Source of the DNA: CAZQQN01 sp964549595
GTDB taxonomy: Bacteria > Bacteroidota > Bacteroidia > CAILMK01 > CAYYUA01
Direction of reading: 5' to 3'
Length of the DNA stretch: 37,820 nt
Assembly: GCA_964549595.1 (NCBI GenBank)
Contig: CAZJWK010000019.1
Location: forward strand, 1-37,820
The position numbers were made by a program, and so were the translations under genes. Every line of letters starts with the position of its first letter. Position 1 is the stretch's first letter. Below are positions 17,100 through 26,148 of the stretch, in pieces. Below the pieces are notes generated by a model, which was not told the DNA's origin, ran no database searches, and saw only the letters and a program-made list of their open reading frames with translations.

Positions 17100-17999
17100 C
17101 TAATAAAACCTAAAATTATTTAAATATACGGCTATTAAAAAAGTCATAATTTCCCCCAACAAAAACCAAATACGGCTCATTGCAGAAACAGATATCACTT
17201 CTGCTTTTTCATGGTCCAGTAATACAAACAATAAAACCAGAACTGATTCACGAATCCCCATTCCACCGGGGGCTATAATGGATGCAATACCAATGACAGC
17301 AGCCAACACAAATATCGGGGAGCTCCAAATACTGATGTCAAAATTCAGGGATTGGCAGAAGAAATAAAATCCAATTGCTAACACTATCCAGAATAAGAAG
17401 TAAACCGGGCCAATTTCAATGAGCCTTCTAAAAGGTATGAACGGGATTACAATTTTTTTATTAAAATATCTTTTAAAAAGCCTGGAAAAGGTATGATTCA
17501 AGTTACCTACAAACAGTAATCCCGTAAAAAATACCATCAAAACCAGCGTAATAAGCAAGTATTTCAATTCGTACACAACAATAAAAGAAAGACTACCAAT
17601 GACCAATCCACTCCATAAGGCCAGCATTTGATTTTGAAGGGATAACAACGAAAGGTTAAAAGTAGAAACATCATCGTGCCGCTCATTAATGTACATTGCC
17701 TTGCCAATTACCATCCACAATTTACCAGGGATGTATTTGCCAAGAATGGTTAGCCCATGAGATCGATAAGCATTAAGTAAACTTAATTCGGGAATTGTGT
17801 TCTTTAAAAGTTTGTACCACCTCAAGCCCTGTATTGCAAAAGCCATTAGTAAGAATAAAAGGGAAATCATCATGAATTTCCAATGTACTACTTCCTTCCA
17901 TTTTAAATAATTTAAATCATATAGCTTATATCCTAAAAAAATAATTGATATATAAACAAATATTTTTAGGATATTTTGAAAAGAAAAATTGAATTTCAC
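17100..17999 (-). CDS. Flippase-like membrane protein (LPG_synthase_TM / UPF0104 family)
   Basis: The product is 299 aa with about seven hydrophobic segments. GLRWYKLLKNT, SHGLTILGKYIPGKLWMVIGKAMYI and the C-terminal IIAPGGMGIRESVL are hallmarks of the lysylphosphatidylglycerol synthase transmembrane family, which includes AglD-associated and hopanoid-type members. The soluble LPG synthase domain is absent. In glycan loci, members are suspected of moving or modifying lipid-linked sugars, but the role is unproven. No Wzx flippase is in the window, so this protein should not be taken as a proven substitute. It sits between the sulfotransferase and deacetylase genes. Confidence 0.82.
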   Translation of the reverse strand: MKFNFSFQNILKIFVYISIIFLGYKLYDLNYLKWKEVVHWKFMMISLLFLLMAFAIQGLRWYKLLKNTIPELSLLNAYRSHGLTILGKYIPGKLWMVIGKAMYINERHDDVSTFNLSLLSLQNQMLALWSGLVIGSLSFIVVYELKYLLITLVLMVFFTGLLFVGNLNHTFSRLFKRYFNKKIVIPFIPFRRLIEIGPVYFLFWIVLAIGFYFFCQSLNFDISIWSSPIFVLAAVIGIASIIAPGGMGIRESVLVLLFVLLDHEKAEVISVSAMSRIWFLLGEIMTFLIAVYLNNFRFY

Positions 18000-18010
18000 A
18001 GCTTAAGCTA

Positions 18011-18784
18011 TTAACCGTAATTGTATTTATTCATTAAATCGCCAGCAATCGCTTTAATTTTTTTTACCTTATCCTCACTCCAGAATTGATTAAGCTCATA
18101 AACTTTATCTTTCGATGTATTCCTTTTTACATCAAAATATTCAATCGAATCAGGATGAAATTCCAATCCACAAAATTCAGTAAGCTCTTTCCATTTGAGA
18201 TGATCTTTATAAAGGAAAAGGTCTTCAAAACGAAAGGATTTAAAATTATCAGAGGAACTATATTCAGTAAGAATCATTTCATTTTTCAATTTCCACCACC
18301 AACAAAATTTCTCATATTCCTGAAGCTTATTCCAACCTTTTTTTGAAATTTTTCCCAAATAAACCGGATTAATGTTCCAAAATGGAACAAACCTATAGGC
18401 CACCTTACTTTTGAAACGTGAATTTACCCAATTCATATATGACAGGATCCAACTCTTCGGGTCTCTAATAATATGAACAAACTTGGTGTTTTTTACTTCT
18501 TCCTCGATAAACTTTCCCAATACTAAATTAAACCCATTGGTTTCAATATAAGCAGGATGATTTAGACATTTGATCCAATTAACCCTTTTTTTCCTGGCTA
18601 AGTTTCTCATAAAGGTTTCCGACACCCATCCATATAAATAGAGCGTTGTCATTACATTTATTAACCTTGCTCCTTTAGGTTGATGAATTGCGTAAAGCTC
18701 TGGATAACATTCATTAAAATAACTCGCCAATCCTTTGGTGCCACACCTATGGGTACTTTGAAAAAAAATAGCACTTGAAGTCAT
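18011..18784 (-). CDS. Sulfotransferase-like protein
   Basis: The product is 257 aa. A P-loop-like segment FQSTHRCGTKGLASYF (8-23) matches the 5'-PSB region, with the shorter STHRCGT form. FVHIIRDPKSWILSYMNW is a clear 3'-phosphate-binding motif (RDPxxxxxSY). SFRFEDLFLYKDHLKW in the C-terminal third corresponds to the usual FEDL segment of sulfotransferases. It is more divergent than the other three sulfotransferases here. Neighbours are a NodB-like protein upstream (5-bp gap) and the flippase-like gene downstream. It probably sulfates a glycan; acceptor unknown. Confidence 0.75.
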   Translation of the reverse strand: MTSSAIFFQSTHRCGTKGLASYFNECYPELYAIHQPKGARLINVMTTLYLYGWVSETFMRNLARKKRVNWIKCLNHPAYIETNGFNLVLGKFIEEEVKNTKFVHIIRDPKSWILSYMNWVNSRFKSKVAYRFVPFWNINPVYLGKISKKGWNKLQEYEKFCWWWKLKNEMILTEYSSSDNFKSFRFEDLFLYKDHLKWKELTEFCGLEFHPDSIEYFDVKRNTSKDKVYELNQFWSEDKVKKIKAIAGDLMNKYNYG

Positions 18785-18789
18785 TAAAA

Positions 18790-19572
18790 CTACTTAACCT
18801 TGGTATATAAACGCTTTATCATGTTTTTGAAATAATCCTGAAAATATTTATAATAATATCCTGAAAGAGAAGACCTCCAGCGATTGGGGTGAATTAAGAA
18901 ATACAAATTTGCATCCATGTTTTTGATTTTAGAAATTAACTCATCTGTTGAATATATTTCTGGTTTGTTGGTAGTATTTGACGAATAATTTGGAATAAAT
19001 TCTTTAACATTGTTCTTAGTGTCACTCCAATTCCTACCAGTATCCGTATAATAAAAAATCTTCTCAAAATCTACTGAAAGATAGGATTCTCCATTAAGCT
19101 TAAAATCGTTTAAAGGGTATTTATTAAATATATCACGATTATCCCATTTTGTTAAAGGGTTTCCATGCATAGCTACGGTTTGCACGCAGGCAATATTCCT
19201 TAACTCATTTAAATCATTGGATAAAATTTGTTTAGCACGCTCATAATTACCTTTTGCTTTATCTAAACAATCATAATGAACCCCAATTTCATGACCATAC
19301 TTCGCCACTTTTTCGATCATGTTAAAATCATAACTTTCGGGATTTCGAAAATAATAACTTGTTTTTATATTAAGCTCAGCTTCAACTTCTAAAAGTCCCA
19401 ATGTGCCAATTGCAGCATTTCTACATAAATCATGTCTAATAACTACTTTTTTACTATTTAAAGAAATATCATTTTGGATATTGATAAACTCATTAAGCGT
19501 TAAAAAATCATATCCGCTGTTTAATAAACCAACACAAAGCTGTTTATATTTATCTCTACTAAAGTCTTTCAT
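18790..19572 (-). CDS. NodB-like deacetylase-superfamily protein, divergent
   Basis: The product is 260 aa. VVIRHDLCRN (43-52) takes the place of TFDDG, GHEIGVHYD (93-101) the place of the metal-binding HxxxH motif, and VAMHGNP (133-139) a later His motif. Only one Asp of the usual DD pair is present and the second histidine motif is altered, so metal-dependent deacetylase activity is likely but not certain. No signal peptide or membrane segment is seen. The gene is AT-rich like the adjacent methyltransferase and sulfotransferase genes, and this trio may have arrived together. Confidence 0.65.
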   Translation of the reverse strand: MKDFSRDKYKQLCVGLLNSGYDFLTLNEFINIQNDISLNSKKVVIRHDLCRNAAIGTLGLLEVEAELNIKTSYYFRNPESYDFNMIEKVAKYGHEIGVHYDCLDKAKGNYERAKQILSNDLNELRNIACVQTVAMHGNPLTKWDNRDIFNKYPLNDFKLNGESYLSVDFEKIFYYTDTGRNWSDTKNNVKEFIPNYSSNTTNKPEIYSTDELISKIKNMDANLYFLIHPNRWRSSLSGYYYKYFQDYFKNMIKRLYTKVK

Positions 19573-19593
19573 TAATTTTTATTAAGAATTAGG

Positions 19594-20190
19594 TTATTCA
19601 TTGTTTTTGGCTAACAATACTATGGTCCAAGGGATAGGCTGTTTAAAATCAATAACCGAAAATTTAGTTTTTACAAACCTTTTAAATGAATGAGTACTCC
19701 AATGATTTCTATGATCAGGTGTATTTCCAAACCCACTAAGATATTTTAGTCTCATCATGTTTAATGCTCTCCATAGGGGTTCTCTTGGAACTGAAAGAAT
19801 AGCATATTTAGAAGATACCCTGCTAATTTCATCTAATGCCTTAACAGGATCTTTAAGGTGCTCAAGAACTTCTGTACAAATTACTAAATCAAACCTGTTT
19901 TTATCGTAAGGTAATTCGTAAATTGAACCGACATTTAAGTTACAAAATGGAATATTACTTTTAGCCATTTCTATTTCATGAGCCCTAAAATCAATCCCAT
20001 GACAATCAGAAGGTAATTTATACCTTTTATTAAGATAATTTAAAACAGCACCCTCTCCACATCCTATATCTAACATGCTTTCATACTGCTTTTCTGAAAA
20101 GAGCTGAGTGAATTTTTTCATATAGTTGGTGGTAAAAAAGCTGTTGACTTTCAGGGAATATTTATTTTTGTCTGTAACCAACTCATTCAT
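19594..20190 (-). CDS. Class I SAM-dependent methyltransferase
   Basis: The product is 198 aa. The SAM-binding motif I is MLDIGCGEGAVLNYL (39-53). ICTEVLEHLKDPVKALDEISRV is the typical motif following strand 4 of UbiE/Methyltransf_11 proteins, and AILSVPREPLW follows. The length covers just one Rossmann-like domain. In this setting it probably methylates a sugar hydroxyl or amino group, or a lipid-linked intermediate. It lies 27 bp after the GT2 gene and 21 bp before the NodB-like gene. Substrate unknown. Confidence 0.87.
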   Translation of the reverse strand: MNELVTDKNKYSLKVNSFFTTNYMKKFTQLFSEKQYESMLDIGCGEGAVLNYLNKRYKLPSDCHGIDFRAHEIEMAKSNIPFCNLNVGSIYELPYDKNRFDLVICTEVLEHLKDPVKALDEISRVSSKYAILSVPREPLWRALNMMRLKYLSGFGNTPDHRNHWSTHSFKRFVKTKFSVIDFKQPIPWTIVLLAKNNE

Positions 20191-20217
20191 ATGTTAACAT
20201 TTAATTTTTTAAGAGCA

Positions 20218-21321
20218 TTATTTATTAAGTCTTTCATTATCCATAATATCCATCCACATGGCAAAAAATAAGGATTGAAAACTTGCAATAAAAAGAAAAA
20301 GAAACTTAATTAAATCATCGCTTGGCATGCTGAAACCTGGCGTAGCAATGGCTTGAATAACCTGAATAAAATACCTTAAATTGTAAAGGCCTAATAAAAA
20401 GGCGAAGTTGTAAAACAAAAACAATGGATGGAAATCCCGGAACAGATACTTGACCCATAACCTTCTGAAAAACTGCCTTATTAATAGCCACGAAATCCTG
20501 GAAATAACACTGAAAACTTTCATTTTGGACTTTTCACCCACATTATAAACAGGCTTGATTTCAACCTCTTTTAAAGTAGCCATAATGATGTTAAGTTTAA
20601 CCAATAAATCATTGGGCATCCCATACGACTTGTAAATATTGTAAATTCTAATACCCCTTAATGCCGCAAGGGATATGGCTGTATAGCCCGTTTGGGTATC
20701 AGATACTTGCCAATAGCCCGAAGCAATTTTTGTAAAGATGGATAAAATGGCATTTCCAATGAAACGTATCCTTGGAATCACCAACCAAGCACTGCGGTGA
20801 ATGAGCCGGTTGCCTTTTACATAATCAATACCATCTTCAACCACTGGTCTGCAAATGCCCTCCAATTCATTGGGGTCCATTTGCCCATCTCCGGCCATGA
20901 CAGCTGTACAATCAATATGATGATCTTTACACCATTTGTATCCGGTTGCTATAGCAGCTCCAACGCCCCGGTTTTTCAAATGGTTGATTAATATGATCCG
21001 ATCCTTGTCCTCGTTCTTATTGTAAACCTCATGAGGCGTAAAAAATTTTATTTCCTTTCGTTCTTGTTCCTGGACTTTTATTTCGGCCGGGTTGTAAATG
21101 GTCGGTTCAATGTCCTCAGCCAATTGATTCGGTATTTCCTGGGTTTTGGTCTGGTCATGGTCTATGTAATCCTGAACAATTTCAGCCGTGTGATCTTTTG
21201 ACTTATCATTCACCACAACGATACGGTCAACAAATTCCGGCATGTTGTCAAGTACCAGTTGAATTTGTTTTCCCTCATTGTAGGCAGGAACTACTACGGC
21301 TACGGTTTTACCCTTTAGCAT
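20218..21321 (-). CDS. Family 2 glycosyltransferase with C-terminal membrane segments and an unusual insertion
   Basis: The product is 367 aa. The GT-A domain starts VAVVVPAYNEGKQI (7-20) and has VVVNDKSKDHTAEI (35-48), NRGVGAAIATGYKW (117-130) and MAGDGQMDP (142-150), as in dolichol-phosphate mannosyltransferase-like enzymes. Between about residues 52 and 106 there is a charged insertion that most relatives lack, since the NDxSxDxT and NRGVGAA motifs are normally about 25 residues apart. Two or more hydrophobic helices near the C-terminus (about 290-355) anchor it. It probably transfers a sugar to a polyprenyl phosphate or a lipid-linked glycan at the cytoplasmic face. Confidence 0.85.
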   Translation of the reverse strand: MLKGKTVAVVVPAYNEGKQIQLVLDNMPEFVDRIVVVNDKSKDHTAEIVQDYIDHDQTKTQEIPNQLAEDIEPTIYNPAEIKVQEQERKEIKFFTPHEVYNKNEDKDRIILINHLKNRGVGAAIATGYKWCKDHHIDCTAVMAGDGQMDPNELEGICRPVVEDGIDYVKGNRLIHRSAWLVIPRIRFIGNAILSIFTKIASGYWQVSDTQTGYTAISLAALRGIRIYNIYKSYGMPNDLLVKLNIIMATLKEVEIKPVYNVGEKSKMKVFSVISRISWLLIRQFFRRLWVKYLFRDFHPLFLFYNFAFLLGLYNLRYFIQVIQAIATPGFSMPSDDLIKFLFLFIASFQSLFFAMWMDIMDNERLNK

Positions 21322-21368
21322 TCAAATAGGTTTTTATATTGTAGGCTTGAATCTTAATTCGAATAAAA

Positions 21369-22532
21369 TTAGTAACGGGCATGGTGCAATTTCATATCTT
21401 CCCTAAGTTCCTGGACCACTTGATGGGAAGAGAACATTTCGGCAGTTTTCAATGCATTGTTTACCAATCGCTCCCGTAGCCCTTCATTTGATTTTAATTC
21501 ATTAATAGCCTCGATCAAATGATTTTCATTTTTTTCATCTATCACATAAGCACAATGGTGCTCCTTTAAAAAACGGGTAATAAATGCATTTGCAGGTCCG
21601 AAATATAGAATGGGACGTTTGGATAATAAATATTCAATGGTTTTGGTAGGAAAAATGGTCTCGTATTCCTCACGGGATAAATTTCCTTTAAAACCATGGG
21701 GTAACAACATGATATCATGGTCACCCAGCCGATCCAGCAATTGATCCCGGGATACCAAATCAATATTCATATTAGATGTTTTAAACCCCTTTTTTTGAAG
21801 CGTTGATTGATCCAAGGGACTAAACAATTGAATTTTATCAAATGAATAATGTTGATGTATTGTGTTCATTAAAAATCTGGCAGCATCCTCGCATGAATCG
21901 TTAATGTTTCCGGCAAATGCATAGGAAGAAGGTACTGCCTTTAATTCTTGTCCACCAAGAGAAGGTATTTCCTCATTAAACGTATGCCTTAAAGCTTTGC
22001 ATTGGCTCAAATAGGGATAATGCTTCTTAAATAGCTCCACCATTCCATCCGACATTACGTAAACGATTTTCGAAAAGTTAAAAACCTTATTTTGAAGCCA
22101 TCTTGCTAATTTTTTATTAAATCCTGTATTATTTTCAACGTAGTTATTGTGAAAATACGGATAAAGCTCTGTTCCCGTAATTTTAGCAAGCAAGTATGCA
22201 ATGAGTAAATACTCTTGTTTAGGATATACTGTCATAATCTTAGTAGGTTTGAACCTCCAGTAATACCAAATGGCTTTCAGTAATCCTAATGGTACTTGTA
22301 TTTTTCTAATCCACCTTTCCCCTCGCCAGCCCTCCGGTAAAGCATAAATTAAGTATTTAATTTCCGGCAGCTTATCACCCCAGTTAACGTTGGGCCTTCT
22401 ATAAACACTTTCCCCGCATAACATCATCTCATCTTTGGAAAATTGTTTGGCTAAATTGTTGATAATAATGGATGAGCCAGATGTTGCCGGAGGTATTCTT
22501 CTGGTAATCAGTAAAATCCGGTCTTTTTTCAC
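21369..22532 (-). CDS. GT4-like glycosyltransferase
   Basis: The product is 387 aa with a GT-B layout. The opening RILLITRRIPPATSGSSIIINNLAKQF is the acceptor-domain first strand and glycine loop of GT4 enzymes, YAFAGNINDSCEDAARFL starts the second Rossmann domain, and IFPTKTIEYLLSKRPILYFGP is the donor-binding region with a Glu in the helix. The full ExxxxxxxE signature is weak, so subfamily is less sure. The ATG overlaps the end of the epimerase gene by 4 nt (ATGA). Donor unknown. Confidence 0.8.
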   Translation of the reverse strand: MKKDRILLITRRIPPATSGSSIIINNLAKQFSKDEMMLCGESVYRRPNVNWGDKLPEIKYLIYALPEGWRGERWIRKIQVPLGLLKAIWYYWRFKPTKIMTVYPKQEYLLIAYLLAKITGTELYPYFHNNYVENNTGFNKKLARWLQNKVFNFSKIVYVMSDGMVELFKKHYPYLSQCKALRHTFNEEIPSLGGQELKAVPSSYAFAGNINDSCEDAARFLMNTIHQHYSFDKIQLFSPLDQSTLQKKGFKTSNMNIDLVSRDQLLDRLGDHDIMLLPHGFKGNLSREEYETIFPTKTIEYLLSKRPILYFGPANAFITRFLKEHHCAYVIDEKNENHLIEAINELKSNEGLRERLVNNALKTAEMFSSHQVVQELREDMKLHHARY

Positions 22533-23587
22533 TGAGCTTCAAGCTTTTGATTCCAGGATTCCACAATTTCATTAAAAATGGTTTCCAAGTTTCTGGTAAT
22601 CTCCCACTGCGGGTAATGCCTTTTCATTTTGTTAAGATCCGAAATATAACATATATGATCGCCTTCCCTGTTTTGGTCGATGTATTTATAATTCATTTTC
22701 TTACCTGTTATGGCCGATACCATGTCAAAAGCTTCCAGAATAGAACAGGAATTTTGCCGCCCACCCCCTAAATTATAAACTTCTCCATAACCGGGATTTT
22801 TAAAAAATTCCTCAATAAACCTTGCTACATCGTAGGAATGAATGTTGTCTCTCACCTGCTTTCCTTTGTAGCCAAAAACTTTGTATTGGTATTCTGTAAT
22901 ATTTACTTTAACAAGGTAACTTAAAAATCCATGTAATTCAACACCGGAATGACCTGGTCCGGTAAGGCATCCCCCCCTTAAAGAACAAATCGGCATTCCA
23001 AAATACCTTCCGTATTCCTGAGCCATGATGTCGCCAGCTACTTTTGATGCTCCAAAAATGGAGTGTTTAGACTGATCGATGGTAAAATCCTCCTTAATCC
23101 CATTTTGGTATGCTTGGTCCGCATAATCCCATCTTGTTTCCAATTCTTTTAAGTTAAGGTAATTAGGAGCATCTCCATATACTTTATTGGTACTTAAATG
23201 GGCAAAGGGTGCCTCCGGAACGTGCTGCCTAGCAGCCTCCAGCATATTGATGGTCCCAACGGCATTGACATCGAAATCATCAAAAGGCCGAGAAGCTGCA
23301 AGATCATGAGAAGGTTGAGCCGCAGTATGGGCAATGTAATCAGGCTTGATTTCCTCCATCATTTTTAATACCGCGGATCGGTCCCGTATGTCTAACTCAT
23401 AATGGCTGAAATTGCGGCATTCTTCAAGTAATTTTTTTTGATTCCAACGGGTATCTCCATTTTTTCCAAAAAAATCAGCCCGCATGTTGTTATCTACTCC
23501 AATAGTTTGATACCCCTTTGCATCAAAATTCCTAACGATTTCGGATCCTATAAGGCCGCTTGAGCCAGTTACTAATAGTTTTTTCAT
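22529..23587 (-). CDS. Extended-SDR sugar epimerase/dehydratase (CDP-paratose 2-epimerase-like)
   Basis: The product is 352 aa. The NAD-binding motif is TGSSGLIG (7-14), followed by VDNN (31-34), LSTNKVYGD (131-139), HSIFGASKVAGD (175-186) and RGGCLTGPGHSGVELHGF. The layout matches the CDP-paratose/tyvelose 2-epimerase branch. The active-site YxxxK is F178-GAS-K182, so the usual catalytic Tyr is a Phe; this may be normal for this subfamily but argues against a textbook dehydratase. It probably epimerises a nucleotide sugar in the cytoplasm. Neighbours are an acyltransferase gene upstream (4-bp gap) and a GT4-like gene downstream. Confidence 0.82.
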   Translation of the reverse strand: MKKLLVTGSSGLIGSEIVRNFDAKGYQTIGVDNNMRADFFGKNGDTRWNQKKLLEECRNFSHYELDIRDRSAVLKMMEEIKPDYIAHTAAQPSHDLAASRPFDDFDVNAVGTINMLEAARQHVPEAPFAHLSTNKVYGDAPNYLNLKELETRWDYADQAYQNGIKEDFTIDQSKHSIFGASKVAGDIMAQEYGRYFGMPICSLRGGCLTGPGHSGVELHGFLSYLVKVNITEYQYKVFGYKGKQVRDNIHSYDVARFIEEFFKNPGYGEVYNLGGGRQNSCSILEAFDMVSAITGKKMNYKYIDQNREGDHICYISDLNKMKRHYPQWEITRNLETIFNEIVESWNQKLEAQ

Positions 23588-23591
23588 TTAT

Positions 23592-24215
23592 TTAATTTTG
23601 TCCTTTATTGAGTGGTATTATTTGAACGGGATTGCCATAAGCTAAATGATGAGGCGGTACATCCTTATTTACTACGGCCCCTGCAGCAATTACAGCAGCT
23701 TTACCAATATGCACACCTTTAAGAATAATTGCCCTTGCGCCAACAAAAACATCATCTTCAATCACGATAGGTTTTGTTTTAGCCTCTTTCGTAGGATGCT
23801 CCCTTCTAATTTCAGGATCAACAGGATGAAAATCGGTGTCCCAAATCCCAACACCCCCACCGATCAGTACAAAATTTCCAATTTGGACTTCACTTGCAGA
23901 AACAATGGAAGCACCAGAAATTCCACAATTTTGGCCAAAAATAATTTTAGCTTTCTTGTTTAAAGTAGCAAAAACGGTTTGATGGTTAATTCCAACAGGA
24001 TTGTAACGTGTGTGACTGTTGATTGTTATGCCCTCTCCAATCTTAATTACTCCTCTATTTTTTAAAATAAGAGGGCCGTTTAAATTCCCCTTTTTGGGAT
24101 AAGAAATCCCTTGAATACCAAACAAAATCCTATTATAAAAATTATGAACTTTCCTTAGTAAAAAAATCCTTAAGTAATTAACCCTTCTGAAAATAAAAAT
24201 CAAAGGTTCCCTCAA
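23592..24215 (-). CDS. Hexapeptide-repeat acyltransferase (CatB/VatD-like)
   Basis: The product is 207 aa. After a basic, hydrophobic N-terminus of about 40 residues comes a left-handed beta-helix with repeats such as GVIKIGEGITINSH, KIIFGQNCGISGASIVSA and VQIGNFVLIGGGVGIWDTDFHPV, then VFVGARAIILKGVHIGKAAVIAAGAVV. The DTDFHP segment holds the likely catalytic His. This is the usual arrangement of xenobiotic-acetyltransferase-type sugar O-acetyltransferases. The start overlaps the GT-B-like gene end by 4 nt. The sugar acceptor is unknown. Confidence 0.85.
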   Translation of the reverse strand: MREPLIFIFRRVNYLRIFLLRKVHNFYNRILFGIQGISYPKKGNLNGPLILKNRGVIKIGEGITINSHTRYNPVGINHQTVFATLNKKAKIIFGQNCGISGASIVSASEVQIGNFVLIGGGVGIWDTDFHPVDPEIRREHPTKEAKTKPIVIEDDVFVGARAIILKGVHIGKAAVIAAGAVVNKDVPPHHLAYGNPVQIIPLNKGQN

Positions 24216-25537
24216 ATTTGTTCACTTAAAGTTTGAAGTTTCTTAATCATCTTTTCATTAGAATCCTCTCCTTGGAATTCATATAAATATTCAAAATATT
24301 TCTTTTGCTTTAAAAGTCGTTTCTCCAAATAATTTCTATCTTCCACCAACAACTTAATTTCATACTCCAATTCTTTACTAGAATTAACAATGGGACAACC
24401 AGCGTATTTATTTAATATCCCACCATTTTGTATATCCCTTCCTTGATCTCCATCAATTACAATTACAGGGATATTATAAGCCAAGGCTTCTGACCCAATA
24501 GTGCTCCTTCTTACACAAAAAACGTCAATCTTTTGAAAAAAATCATTATTATTAAAATCGCTTTTTAATATATTAAAATGGCTTTCATTTTCAAACATTT
24601 TATACAAATCAACACTTTCCTGAGGATGAATTTTAACAAACCTCTCCCCGAACTTTCTAGTACCAGCTACAAAAATATTAACTAAACGTTCTCTTAAAAT
24701 TTGGCTAGTATTAGTGGTTCCCCAACCAATTTTTACTTGACTAAATTTTTCTGGGAATTTCCGGAAAGTTTCAAATTTTGAAACTTTAGGATTACCTACT
24801 ATATGAAATAAAACTTCTTGTTTGAAATCCTTCATAAAAAGATCTTTATGATATTGCCCCCAACCAAACATATGATCAGCGATAACAGGCACAAAAAATG
24901 GATCCGAATAATAAGTAGCCCCATGTACTAAAGTAACAGTTGGGATTCCCAAATTTTTTCCCGCTAAAACAAAGGTTACATTATTAGAATAACGGTCAAA
25001 ATCTGTTAAAACAACATGAGGGGTATAAACTTTAAGAATATCTTTGGCAAAGTAATAATTATGAATTTGAAGATTTAGCCAATAAAATGTAATTAATTTA
25101 CCCTTCCAATCAACATCCGGAATTGATGCTGACTTAATAAAAGCGTATAAGGCAATTTTCCAAGGAAAAACTAATTTTTTATAGTATTTAGGATAACCAT
25201 CACCAAACCTTTTTTGAGAACTAGTTAAGAAAATCCTAAAGTTGTTTTTCTCTATTAAACCTTTAATCAGATTAAATACCCTGTAATTAAAACTGGTTAA
25301 GCTCAAAAAAACATTTTTCTCACCCCCTTTAAATTTACCATTAACAAAAGAATAAACATTTTTTTTAAAAGTAAAGGGTGAAAAACACCTAAATAAAATT
25401 TTAACAATGAAAAAAAAAGAGACCCTTTTAGGAGTTAAATTTAAAGGTAGCCCAACTAAACTACCACAAAAAACATGCTTATCAATCTGATAACGATTAA
25501 GATAGTTTTCTATCGTTCTAACCTTATTAACTTCCAT
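24212..25537 (-). CDS. Putative GT-B-like glycosyl/glycerophospho-transferase of capsule type
   Basis: The product is 441 aa with no close family I can name. Features include PTVTLVHGATYYSD (199-212), DHMFGWGQYHKDLF (221-234), FHIVGNPKVSKF (244-255), FVKIHPQES (300-308) and RRSTIGSEALAYNIPVIVID (343-362). An HG motif after a strand, then GNP, KxHPxE and a serine/glutamate motif before a strand, is the pattern of CDP-glycerol glycerophosphotransferase and capsule KpsS-type proteins. It is strongly AT-rich. It is the first gene after the 651-bp gene-free interval, so a promoter probably lies there. It may be the nonulosonic acid transferase, but this is a guess. Confidence 0.6.
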   Translation of the reverse strand: MEVNKVRTIENYLNRYQIDKHVFCGSLVGLPLNLTPKRVSFFFIVKILFRCFSPFTFKKNVYSFVNGKFKGGEKNVFLSLTSFNYRVFNLIKGLIEKNNFRIFLTSSQKRFGDGYPKYYKKLVFPWKIALYAFIKSASIPDVDWKGKLITFYWLNLQIHNYYFAKDILKVYTPHVVLTDFDRYSNNVTFVLAGKNLGIPTVTLVHGATYYSDPFFVPVIADHMFGWGQYHKDLFMKDFKQEVLFHIVGNPKVSKFETFRKFPEKFSQVKIGWGTTNTSQILRERLVNIFVAGTRKFGERFVKIHPQESVDLYKMFENESHFNILKSDFNNNDFFQKIDVFCVRRSTIGSEALAYNIPVIVIDGDQGRDIQNGGILNKYAGCPIVNSSKELEYEIKLLVEDRNYLEKRLLKQKKYFEYLYEFQGEDSNEKMIKKLQTLSEQI

Positions 25538-25874
25538 TTAACAAATTAAAAATTTAAATATTGTTTTAACCCTTTTTCAAAAGGATAATCCAGTTCAAAA
25601 CAAAAAAAAGGAATCTTTTTTATATATTTCCAAAAATAATAAAAATACAAATATATTAATAATGAAAATTTTGAAAAAAGCTAAAAAAATCACTCAGTCT
25701 ATATTATTCTAACCACTAAGTCTTTAATCAGAAAATGATCCTGCAAAGGTTAAGGAAAGTTTTGGCCCAAAAGATGTCAGATTGACTGGTAACCTGATTA
25801 TTTCATTTAACCGAGCGATACTCCATGTAACCTGTGTGACTTAAAAAAGCCGCGTAAATTATAGATGACTCAAA

Positions 25875-26064
25875 GGATTTGAACCAGCACTGTCCGGGGA
25901 AAATTTAAAAAGGAGCCTTTACCCCCTTCAAGTATTTCACAGTCTCAATTTTGCTTTCCACCCAATAATGAGAGCCTCTAAGGCTGAATAGAGCCTATAT
26001 TTCTTGCCATAAGAGAGTTTTGGGTTTTTACCTCAATTTTTACCGGACAGTGTTGGATTTGAAC
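25875..26064. mobile_element. MITE-like element with terminal inverted repeats and 10-bp target duplication
   Basis: The core element spans 25885-26054 (170 bp). Its ends are inverted copies: CACTGTCCGG at 25888-25897 and CCGGACAGTG at 26043-26052, with further loose match inward (GGAAAATTT against TAAAAATTG). The identical 10-mer GGATTTGAAC flanks it directly at 25875-25884 and 26055-26064, as expected of a target-site duplication. The interior has only short, stop-ridden frames, so any transposase must come from elsewhere. End shape and duplication length are reminiscent of IS4-type elements, but I cannot assign a family. Confidence 0.8.
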
Positions 26065-26124
26065 ATCAATTACAAATACTTAAGCAGATTAAAAAAGGAT
26101 AAATAATAATATTTGATCGTGTTT

Positions 26125-26148
26125 TAAATTTTTACGAAAAAATTTAAT
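26125..26148 (-). terminator. AT-rich hairpin downstream of the amidotransferase gene (weak terminator candidate)
   Basis: TTAAATTTTT, loop ACGA, AAAAATTTAA: a perfect 10-bp stem with a 4-nt loop, 41 nt after the amidotransferase stop. It has no G-C pairs and no clear U-tract after it on the minus strand, so termination is uncertain. Confidence 0.3.

Noticed and set aside
25538..25870. Degraded gene or second insertion sequence in the AT-rich part of the long interval
   Set aside because: Short direct repeats such as GTAACCTG are present, but I found no convincing inverted ends or coding motif.
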